This document shows, in pieces, positions 25,311 through 37,300 of a stretch of 64,000 bases of DNA (within the stretch, counting starts at the first letter, position 1; each line of letters starts with the position of its first letter). This DNA comes from Humisphaera borealis (GTDB taxonomy: Bacteria; Planctomycetota; Phycisphaerae; Tepidisphaerales; Tepidisphaeraceae). The stretch is taken from NCBI RefSeq assembly GCF_015169395.1, contig NZ_CP063458.1, positions 744,001 to 808,000 of the forward strand, given 5' to 3'. The translations under genes and the position numbers were made by a program. The notes under the pieces were generated by a model. It ran no database searches and was not told the DNA's origin. It saw nothing but the letters and a program-made list of their open reading frames with translations.

Positions 25311-28300
25311 ATGTCGTCTTCGAAAATGCGCGTCGAGCGGAGCTTCAAGCGTCGAATCAAGCATGTCATGGCCCTGTCGGCTGCAGCCGCATCGGCGATC
25401 ATGAGCGTGGTTCCCTCCTACGGTCAGCTTCGTTGGGATCCCGGCCTTACTCCCTTGACGCCCTCCGGCGGGCCCGGAACCTGGGACGCCGCCACCACAG
25501 CCAACTGGTCTGACGGTGCCAGTGACTTCACCTGGAACAATTTGATCGCCGTGTTCGGCGCGCCGTCCGGCGCGGTCACCATCGATGGTGCCGGTGTCTC
25601 GGCGAGCGGCCTGACCTTCGACGCATCCGGCTACACGCTGGGGGGCGGTGTGCTGACGCTGACCGCGGCTCCGGTGCAGGTCACCAATGCCGGCGAAACG
25701 GCGACAATTAACTCCGTCATCGGCGGCACGGCCGGTTTGACTAAAACCGGTCTTGGGAATTTGACACTCGGCGGTAGCAACACTTACACCGGTACGACCA
25801 CGATCAACGCCGGCTCGCTTTCGGCCGCCATTAGCAGCGCTTCAAGTGCGGGCACCGTGAGTGTTAACAATCCGCTAGGTACGGGGGCGATTTCCCTCAA
25901 CGGCGGGACGCTCAACCTGACGCCGGTCGCCAACACTGCCGCGCTCGGCATCTCCGGACGCGTCTTTGCCAGCACGAACTCCGACACTTCGAACATCAAC
26001 TTTTCCGGGACCGCCACCAGCGTGCGTACGCCTGATGCATCGCTTAGTGCTGCGAGCACCGGCACCATCCCCGCAGGCACCGCTGTCCAGTGGCTCGGCA
26101 AACTGTCGATCACCAACGCCGGCGGGTACATCTTCACGACCGCGTCTGACGACGGCAGCCGACTGTGGATCGACGGCGCCTTGGTTATCAACAATGACGG
26201 GCCAAAAGCCGTCACCGCAAATAGTTCGCAGACCATCAACCTGACGGCCGGCCTGCACGACATTCGAGTCGATTATGTTAACAGTGGCAGCACGGGCTCC
26301 GAGACTCTCAACTACCGCGGCGCGACCGCCGGCCTGGATGTGCCGACCACCGACACGCTCGTAGGCTCGGTCGCTAACACGCTGTTCGAAGCCGAGTCCA
26401 ACACCCTCGCCGGTGCATCAAACGCGATCGCGATGGGAAACGCGCTGAACGTCGCCGGCACGTCAACGATCAACCTTAACGGCGTCGCGTTCACGCAGGT
26501 GCGGTTGGGTGCAGCCTCCTTCGCGACCGGCTCCAACCTCTCAGTGACCGGCGCTTCCGGTAAGGCGATCCGTACCGGTGCCGTCACCCTGGGTTCGGGT
26601 GCCGGCACGGTCACGCTCAACAACACCCCCGACGTCTATTTCGACGGCGCGGTGAGCGACGGCGGAGCTCCTGTCACGCTAACTAAGCTCGGCACCGGCC
26701 GCCTCGTCTTCAACCAGTCCACGGTTGCGAACGCCCTGGGAGCGACCACCTCGCTCGACATTCAGGCGGGATCCGTTCGCCTTGTCGGCAGCAGCGCCGC
26801 CGGTACGTTCAATCCGATCGGGTCGGCGGGCGTCTCGCTCAACGGCGGCAATCTCGAAATCGATACCGTCATTGGCGGCACGACCTACAACAATGCAATT
26901 TCTGCCGTTCAAAGCGGCACCATCACCAGCTACGTCAACGCCGCTACTACTACGCTCAGCGGTACGATCGACATTGCCGCGACCAAGACGCTTACGTTCG
27001 ACGCGATCGCCGGCGGTACGCCAGTCACCGACCCCGGTGCGACGATTCGTCTGAGCGGACCGCTTACGGGTTCCGGCACGCTTGCCGTCGCTTCGACGAC
27101 GATCGGCACATTCGCTGCCGCCAAGGGGACGGTGCTGTTCGCGGCCAACACTGCGGGTTTCTCCGGTTCGATTAGCCTTCTGTCGGGCAACCTCCGCCCT
27201 GAAACGCCGACGTCACTCGCCGGCCAGACGATCAATTTGTCCGGCGGCACCCTTCAACTGTTGAACGATGGCAACGGATCGGGTGAAAAGCAGAACATCA
27301 CCGCGTTCACCCTGGGGTCGCTCAACGGCTCTGGTACGGTTTCAATCGGCCGAGTCGGGAACACATTCACGCCATATTTCGCATCTGCGGCGAACAAAAC
27401 CATTCAGTTGGCGCCGACCGGCTCGAACACTCTTACCAACCTGACCGTTGCCAATGCCAACGGCTATGGGCTCGAGATCACCACGCCGGTGACACTCGAT
27501 GTGACGGCGACACTTAACGCGACGACGGCATCCAACTCGAATGTGGTGCAGGGACTGACGCTGTCGGGCGTCTTGACGGGTGGGAGCATCTCCAAGACCG
27601 GCGCGGGTACGGTTGCCCTGACCAACTCCGGCAATACCTTCAACGGCGGGCTTATCGATGTGACAGCGGGCGTCCTCGCCGCTTCAAGCGACGGCGCTCT
27701 GGGCGACGCGTCCAACGTGGTCCGGTTGAACACTCCGAACACATTCATCACCCTGGCGACGACCACCGCCAACGCCAGCAACGCGTTGACGGCCATTTCC
27801 AGTACCGCGACGCTCTCAGTCGGCCAGTTGGTTTTCGGGGCGAATGTCCCGAACGCGGCCACTCTGACCGCAATTCCGACCGCAACGACCGGCACACTGT
27901 CGGCAAACGCCACCGCCGCAGCGACAAACACGCTGACCTATATCTCGGCCAACGCGGGCTTCCGCGCCACGGGCACGTTCGCCAGCAGCCGCACATTCCA
28001 GTTCAATCAGGCCGGGAACCAGATCGACGTGACCGCCGGCAACACGCTGACGCTCAATAGCGCTTTCACGGGCACCAGCGCGACGACCACACTCGTCAAG
28101 ACCGGCAACGGCACGTTAGTCCTCAACGCCGACAACTCGGCTTGGACCGCGGGCAGCTACACTTTGGGGCAGGGCCAGGCAGGCGGCATTGCCGTGCTCG
28201 CCGGCACACTACAACTTGCCAACGCCTCGGCGGCGGGTGCGGCGGCTAATCCGATCGTCGTCTACAACCCCGGCGGCGCGGTTGTACAGATCGCTGGCGG

Positions 28301-31300
28301 CATCACCGTTGCCAACCCGCTCACGCTCAACCATCAGACCAACAACCTCTATGCCGGCGGAATCAACTGGAGCGGCCAACTCCAGAGCGTGGGCAACGCC
28401 CTGACCAATACCTGGTCCGGTCTGATTCAGTCCAATCAGGATGGGGGCATCAGCGCCGACGCGGGCAACACCCTGAATCTCACCGGCGGCGTCAATCAGC
28501 AGGCACACATTGTCGTGTACGGCGGTGCCGGTAACATCAATGTCACTGGCGGCGCGATCTCGCTGGTTCATACGATCGATAAGATTGGCAGCGGCACCCT
28601 CAACATCCAGTCCGCGACTGCCGCCCCCTCCGGCAACGGCATTCGGGCCTTCGCCGGCAACCTGACCTTCAGCGGGGCCGGCGTGGTCGGTGCCAGCACT
28701 CCTGCGGCTCAGGTGCTCCCGGGCAGCACTTTGACGCTCGACAACTCCGGCACCGTAGCAAACAACCGCCTTGGCGGCCCCACCCGGCTGTTCACACTCA
28801 CGGGCGGCAACTTTAACCTGGTCGGCGGTGCGACTGCGGTGACCGAAACGCTTGGTCAACCGACCTTCGGCCGCGGCGGGTCTGTCGTCACGATCGACGC
28901 CGGCACGGGTGGCGCGAACCTGTCCTTCACGATGACCGCGGCAATCAATCCGGCGGCCGCGCAGAACGCTGGTACGGCACCGAGCGGTACCTCAGTGCTC
29001 TTCCGGGGCCAGTCCCTCGGCTCGGCCGCGGGCGCTGGCGTTGCAACCGTGTCGAACACGGCGTTTGCCTGGACTTTCCCGGGCCAGAACGGTGCCGACG
29101 CGACCACAGCCAAGGGTCTGCTGCCCTGGGCGCTGGTCGACACCAGCACGACCGGTGTCGGCACGTCTTTCGCCACCATCGGCGGAACGACCTTTATTGG
29201 ATCGCTCCGTCCCCTGGCGGCTACGGAAATGTCCGCAACGGGAACCGCGATCACGGCAAACCTGAACATGTTCGTCAATACCGCGCTGGCCGCACAGGCC
29301 GGGGCGAGCATCAACTCCCTCACGTTCGACACCGGCGGCTCGATCGCACTGGCATCGCCTGTCGCGGGTACCGCGTTCGCTCAACTGCAGAACCAGTCCG
29401 GCGGCATCCTGGTCCGTAACAACGTGACGTCGATGATCAGCGGCGGCGTGATGTCAGCCCCGAACACCTTCTCCCCCTGGAGCGTCTGGACACCGCAATC
29501 CGCCGGCAACACCACCCAGCTCACGATTTCGAGTGTTATGGCAGGCGGCAACGGGTCCGCTCCCGGCCTTATCAAGGCGGGCGCGGGCACTCTGGTCCTG
29601 GCGACCCCGGTTAATACGCTCCCCATCACCGCTCTGGCCAATGTCAGTGCCAACCAGCTCGCCATGCAGACCGTGGTGAACGGAGGCACACTTCGGCTGA
29701 GTGGCGGAACGAACACGCTGGGCGCCAACAACTTCTTGGTGGTGAACCCCGGCGGCACACTGGATCTCAACGGAAGCAGCCAATACGTCCAGGGCCTGTT
29801 TACCGATGGCACCTACAATGGAATCGCCAACACCGTCACCGCCGGCGGCACGATCACCAACTCGGCCGTCGGGCAAGCCACGCTCGTTAGCAATTCTGAC
29901 AACGCTGCCCGCAACTGGGCCGGCCAGATCACCGGCAACGTGTTCTTCAACCGAACGGGCCTCAACTCTCTCACCATTTACACGCCGCAGACTCACACTG
30001 GCGGTACGCTGATCAACGGCGGCACCGTGTCGCTCCGCGACTACGGCTCGCTCGCGACGACGTCGACCATCGACGTCAGCAACGCGTCACTCACGCTCGA
30101 TAACACGCAGGCCGCGGGCCTCTCGGGCCGGCTCGGGTCGGTCCCCATCACCCTTCGCAACTCAACCCTCACTTACAACGGCCGAATCCAGACCGTATCG
30201 ACCGAGTCCTTCGGTACTGTCACGCTCGGCGGCGGACAGAACTTTATCTCGGTCAACGCAGGGGGCGGCGGTGGCATCAACTCCGCGACGCTCAACATTG
30301 CGTCGCTCGCGCGCCCCGTTGGTTCGACATCAACACTCCGCGTCAACGCCGCCAACGGACAGATCGGTAACACCGCCAACCTGCTGATCGGCGGGGTGAG
30401 CCTGTCAAACAACATCATCGCGCCCTGGTTCATTCAAGACCGCGAATGGGCCACCTACATTCCGGGACTGGGCGTTGCTCAGTTGAACGCGGGTGGGGCG
30501 GCCGGTTACGCGACCAACGCCCTGACCGGTGCCCCCCTGACGACGGACAATGTCCGCGCAACCGCAAGCGCGACCCTCGGTGCGGGTGGGACGCTTTCTA
30601 TCAACACTTTCGCGCTCAACACCAACGCGGCGGGCACCTTCACCGTCAACCTCAACGGTCGGACGCTTAATGTCCTCGGCGGCGGACTGATCTCGGCCCT
30701 CAACACCAACGAGTCATTCAACACGTTCTCGAACGGTACGATCACCAGCGGCTTTGCCAACGGTGTCGGCGGAAACGATCTTTACCTCTACCACTTGCCC
30801 TATGGCGGCAACAACAACAATCGCCAGACCAACATCAGCGCTGTCATCGCCAACAATGGTGCGACAGCGGTCCGAACCGTCGTCACGACATCCTCGAGCG
30901 ATGCTCCCAGCACCTCGCCCAACGTCGTCACCGCCGGCGTCAACCGCATCGTGCTGCTCGGCGCGAACACGTACACCGGCGGAACGGTCGTCAACAACGG
31001 CACCGTCGCGGTCGGGACGGGCGGCGTCATTCCTGCAGGCGGAATCGTCCTCAACGGCGGATCGCTCATGCAGAGCATCGCCGGTCAGGCCTCGCCTGGA
31101 ACGATTAACTCGGCGAACGTGGTCACTCTGAACGGCCCGTCGGCGTTGAGCTTCACCGGCAACAACACGATCGCCGGCTTGGTGTTCAACAACTCAGGCG
31201 GCACGACAACTCCCACAGTCAACAGCTTTATCGGCGGTCTGGGCGCTATCGGTACTGGCACGCTGACCATTGGAGCCTCCGGCGTCGTCGCAGACTCGTC

Positions 31301-34300
31301 GAACGTGCAGACGACGGCCACCCTCCTCGGCCGGTTCGATACAGGCGGCAGTGTCAAGACCTTCGATATCCGCCAGATCCTCGTCAACAACGTCGCGGTC
31401 GCCCCACTCCAGGCGACTCTGGCAGTCCAGGGCTGGACCGGCTCGGCCGGCGGAATCCAGAAAATCGGTAGCGGCGTCCTGCAACTCAACGCACAGCAGA
31501 CCTACACCGGCGCGACGACGGTCACGGCCGGTGGCATCAGCTTTGGCTCGCTGGGTAACAGCGGCCTGGCCGGCGGTACCGCCCCCGGTTCCCGGTTCTC
31601 GAGTTACGCCCTTGCGGCCGGTACGTTCCTCAACCTCAACAATACCGACGTAACCATCGGCTCGCTCTCCGGCGCAGGCACTGTGATTAACGTCGCTGCG
31701 GTCGCGCCTGCCGGCGGCGTTCCCTCCGGCCGAACACTCAATGTCGGATTCGACGGAGTCAGCACCACGACCTTTAGCGGCACATTCGCCCGCTGGACCG
31801 ATGCACAGCTCAATCCGTTCCAGGTGAATAAGATCGGCGGCGGCACCATGACCCTCACCGGTGCCAGCACGACCACCAACAACCTGCAGGTCAGCCAGGG
31901 CGGCGTGACGTTCAGCGGCCCGGCCGGATCCGGTAAGTTTACCGCCACCACCGTCCTGCCCACGGGTACGCTGACGCTAGACAACAGCGGAAGCAACCTG
32001 GACAACCGCCTCGGCGGCCTGACCGCGGTCGGTGCCACAACCGCGACTACACTCTCAATCGCTGGCGGTAACTTCACCCTTATCGGCAATTCGAGTGCCC
32101 CGACGAACGAAGCGGTCGGCGTTGTGAACCTTGGTGCGACCAACGTCCACGGACCGGCCGTGATCACCCTTCAGGCCAACCCCGCGCAATCGCTGACCTT
32201 CACCGTCGGCACGACGTGGGGCGGCATCAGCCAGGGCACCGGCGTACTGCGCGGCCTGGCCGCGACCGCCGGGCCCGGCAACGCCAACTTCAACCTCGGC
32301 GCGATCGCCCTTGGTGGGACCGGCGGCGGCGGTGCCAACGGCACCACCACGATGTCGATCCGCCCGGATATGCTCGGCGACGCCTCTGTCTCGGGCACGG
32401 GCACCGGCTTCATCGTTAAAGACTCTGTATCCAACTTCCTGCGGCCTCTCGCCGCGGCCGAAATGGCCGATGCCTCGCTGTTCCGCACCGGCACCACGAA
32501 CACCAATAACTTCAACCTGGCGACGCCCGTCACTTCGTTCGCCAGCTCTACGGTAAACAGCCTGACGCTTTCCGGAACGGGTGGGATTTCGCAGGTATCT
32601 GGACTGCTCCCCGCCGTTCGTGAAGGCCTGCCGATCACGCAGACCCTCACGGCCGGTGGTGTTCTGGCCTTCACCGGCAACACCGGGATCAATGTCAATC
32701 GACTCGCGGCCACCGCGGGTATGTTCTTCCACACGCTGGGCAACACAAATGTGACGGCCGCACTGTCCGGAACGAGCCTGACCAAGACTGGCACCGGCAC
32801 CCTGACGGTGACGGGAAAGAGCCTGATCAACGGCATTACTCACGTCAACAACGGCACCCTTATTCTGAATGGCGGCGATAACACCCTGTTCGTCGGACTG
32901 ACTTCCGGTAGTCCGACAGTACAGGCGCTGGGCATCAACAGCCCGACTGCTACAGTTGACCTTAACGGCAACAACCAGATCGTCAGCTCTCTGTTCGGAA
33001 CCAACTCCATCCAGCGCTATTCCGGCGGCTCGGGAACCATCACCAACACCTCCGTGACGCCGGTCAGCCTTACCGCGTTGCTGGGCGGTGCCCACACGTT
33101 CGGCGGTGTGATTGCGGGCAACCTGTCGTTCACCAAGACGGCCAACCTGGCCTACACGTTGACCAATGCCAACACCTACACCGGTGCCACCAACGTCCGC
33201 GCCAACACGCTGACATTGCTCGACAATGGCTCCATCAACGGTACAAGCTCGATCAACCTCTCCTTTGCCGGATTGAACATCGACAATAGCGGACTGACGC
33301 CGCTCGCGAACCTCAATCCGCAGCGCGTGCCGGCGAACGTGCCGGTAAACCTCCGCGGCGGCACCCTGACCATGACTTCTGGTGGCAGCACCGACACCAC
33401 GCAAAGCGTCGGTGTCCCAACAATCGCAGCCCCCACCGCGGCCGTCTACGCACTTCAAGGTCACAACACCATCAATGTGGTGCAGGCCCCGATCGGTGGC
33501 TACGGTGCACTGACGATCGGCAACCTTGTTGTCAACGCCGATGCCACTGTAAACCTGACCGGCGGCAACGGCGGCTTCTTCGGTAACCCGCCGGGCATGA
33601 ACAACAGTAGCCTGTTCCTGAGCCAGCTTAACGGCGTTGCGATTCCCGCGACGATCACCAACAAGATTCTTCCCGCCAACCTGATCGCGAACAACGGCGA
33701 GTTCGTCACCTACGTCAGTGCGGGAACCACCGGCAGCAACGGCACCGCGTGGGGCGTGACAACGATGAACGGCAATACCGGCGTACTCGGATCGATCGTA
33801 CAGAACCAGTACGACATCAGTACGACCTCAGCCACGGCCGCTGTAGCGATGCCCGCCAGTGCAGCGACGTCCAATGTTCGCGTTGCCAATAACGCTGGTA
33901 CCATCATCGCGATGACCGCGACGCTTCCGGCTGGTGGCGGGAACTACAATGTTCTGGCGCTGCGTACGACGACCCTGACGCTCGCGTTCACCGCTGCGGC
34001 CGACAAGCTCAATCTCACCGCAGGTGGCTTGGCCCTCACCGGCGGCACCGCCGTCGTTGGCAGTGCCGCGATCCCCGGTGTCCTCACGGCCGGCGGCACC
34101 GGTACAGGTACCATCCCTCTTTACGTCCACAGCAGTGGTGCGACCATCAACTCGGCCATCCAGGATAATGGCTCGGGCGGTCTCACTCGGCTCGTCGCCA
34201 ACAGCTTCGCCGGCAATCTCACGATTGCCGGTACCAACGCCTACACCGGTGGCACGGTCGTCAATGGCGGAGCGGGCGTTACGTTGTCGAGCCCGGTCGG

Positions 34301-37300
34301 TGCCGGCTTCCCATTGAATGTCGCGACCGGTGTTACGATCAATAACTCGACCGTGCACTCGACCGTCGCCGGGAACATCGCATCCGGAAACCCCCTCACG
34401 ATCAACGGCGGCGGCGGATTGTCAATGACCGGGGCGAACACGCTGCTAAGCGTGACCTTCAACAACAGCGGCGGCATTCTCGCCCCCGGCATCTCCACTC
34501 CCCAGGCGTCTGGCCTGACGCTGACGTCGACGAACGCCGTCACAGTCGTGAATGACAACGCGGCAACGGTTCCCCTGATTGTCGGCGGCCCCGTGACGCT
34601 TCCTACCGGTGCCAACATTGATGTCTCGGGCGTGGCACCGACGGGCCTGAACTTCGCCGCGCCGATCGTGTCTACCGGTGCCGTCAACAAGACGGGGCCG
34701 GGAATCCTGGTCCTGGGCGCTGCGACTTACATCAGCAGTGCCACGACGGCCACCTCCACCACACTTACAGTGCCCTCCTCGAGCATCTTCTCCGTCGGAC
34801 AGACCATTACGGGGACCAATATCCCTGCTGCAACGACCATCACTGCCATCACGAGTCCCACCACCGTCACCCTGTCGGCCGCTGGTACCGCAGCGGCGAC
34901 GAACAACATGACGCTCGGTCAATCCGGGAGCAGTGCGTTCACGGGCGGCATCAATCTGACGGCCGGCTCCATCATGCTCGCCAACAGCAGCACGCCATCT
35001 ACAGTAGGTGCTGTAGTCACCAACGGCCCACTCGGTACTGGTACGTTGACCATGTCCGACGGCACTGCCTTGCTGAGCGATGGCACGCTTCGCACCGTCG
35101 CCAACGCGGTCTCGCTGGGCGGCAATGTGACGTTCGGATCGCTGTCGGGTGTGACCGCGATCGCCGGGAACGGCGTCACCCTTAACGGTACCGTCGCCCT
35201 TGGGTCATCCACTCGAACCATCAACGTGAATAGTCAGACCAACACCACAACGATTGGTGGAGTGGTCAGTGGTGCCGCCGGGGTCGGAATCACCAAGGCC
35301 GGCCCGGGTATCTTGGTCCTCGGCAACACCGCCAACTCGTTTGACGGACCGGTGACCATCAACGCCGGGATACTGTCGGCGACTCTCGCCGGCTCACTCG
35401 GCACTGGTGCGGGTACCGGCAACATCACCTTCGGCGGCGGCATTCTCCAGCATGGCGGTACCAACACGACCGACTACTCCAGCCGCTTCGCGACGACCGC
35501 GAACCAGCCATTCTACATCGACACAGTTGGCAATACGGTGACGTACGCTTCTGCTCTGACCAGCACCGGCGGATCACTGGCCAAGTTCGGAACAGGCACG
35601 TTGGTTCTGACGAATGATGGTCAGGCGTACAATGGCGATACCGCGATCATCGCCGGCATCCTGCAGTTGGGTGCAACCGCCAACAACGGGTCGGCCACCG
35701 GCCTGCTGCCGGCCGGCACGAACATCCTGAACGCCGGCACGCTACGGGTGAACAAGTCCACCAACGACACCCTCAGTGGCGTCATCAGTGGCAGCGGCGC
35801 ACTCGTCAAGCTTGGCACCGGTAACCTGACACTCACCGGTATCAACACTTTCACCGGCAACGTGACGCTCAACGCCGCAACGCCGGTGACCGCCGGCAGC
35901 CTGACGGTCACCAACAGCAGTTCGTTGGGTGTCGGACCGAAGGTGGTCACGGTCATCAGCAACTTCGCGACCACCGACGGAACGTTGATCCTCGACGGTA
36001 CCGGTGGCCCCATCAATCTTGCCAGCAACATCTCGTTCACCACGAGCAGTGGTACTGGCAACGGCGGAATCACTAATCTGGTCGGCAACAATACGATCAA
36101 CGGCGATTTCACGCTGACCGGCGGCGGCGGTTCGACGCAGATCCAGTCGGCCGGCGGCAACCTGACCTTGACCGGAACAATCACCCCGAATACGAACCTT
36201 CGCGTCCTGATCCTGAGCGGTGCCTCGACCGGTACCGTGAGCGGCCTGGTTCAGGATCAGACCGTGACCAATTTCCTGAGCGTCCAGAAGAGTGGTGTCG
36301 GTACGTGGTCGCTGACCAATACCAACACCTACACAGGCCCGACCACCATCACCGCCGGTGCCCTGAACGTTGCTTCCCTCGCCAACATCAACACGCCCAG
36401 CAGTATCGGCACCGGCTCGGTCGCCGGCTCGGCCGCCGACCTGGTCTTCAGCGGTGGTACTCTTCAGTACACCGGTGCGACGCCGCAAAGCACCAACCGT
36501 CCGTTCACGATCTCGTCGGCCGGCTCGTTCGATGCCTCCGGCTCTGTCCCGACGGCGACACTTAACATTGCCAGCACGGCGGTCGTCGCGATGGGTGCCG
36601 TCGATTTGGCCCGTACCCTGACGCTGACCGGTACCAACACCGGCGCGAACATCTTTGCGGCCGTCCTCGGCAACAACGGCACGGCGACCAGCGCGCTGAA
36701 CAAGACCGGCAGCGGCAGTTGGACCCTCACCGGTGCCAACCTCTACACCGGTGCCACAACGATCACCGGCGGTACGCTGCAGGTGGGTCAGGGTGGCGTC
36801 GGTTCGCTCGCCGCGACGGCCGTTACGGTCAACGCCAATGCGACCCTCGCCGGCAGCGGCAGCATCGCGGGCCCGATCACGACCGCCGCCCTCGGCCACA
36901 TCGCCCCCGGCGACGCGGGCCTGCCCGGCGACCTGTCGACCGCCGGCGTGGTCACGCTCGCCGACACCACCACGCTCGATTACCACATGGGTACGCCCAA
37001 CGGTGGGGTGGCTGATCCGCTCGGCGACATCCTGAAGGTGGCAAACTCGGCCGCCGTCAGCACCGTTGCCGCCGTGCCGACGATCAACCTCAACGTCCTT
37101 TCCGGCGACCTCAACCCCGGCAAGTACGACCTGATCGACTACGTCGTCGACGACGGCCCGGTGGCGACCAACATCGGTGCCGGCTGGAGCCTGACGTTCA
37201 ATGGCACCCCGTTTGGTGTCAACGGAACGGACTACACCTTCGGTCAGGACCAGGGTTCGATCTACCTCAACGTGATCAACGCGATCCCCGAACCCACCAG

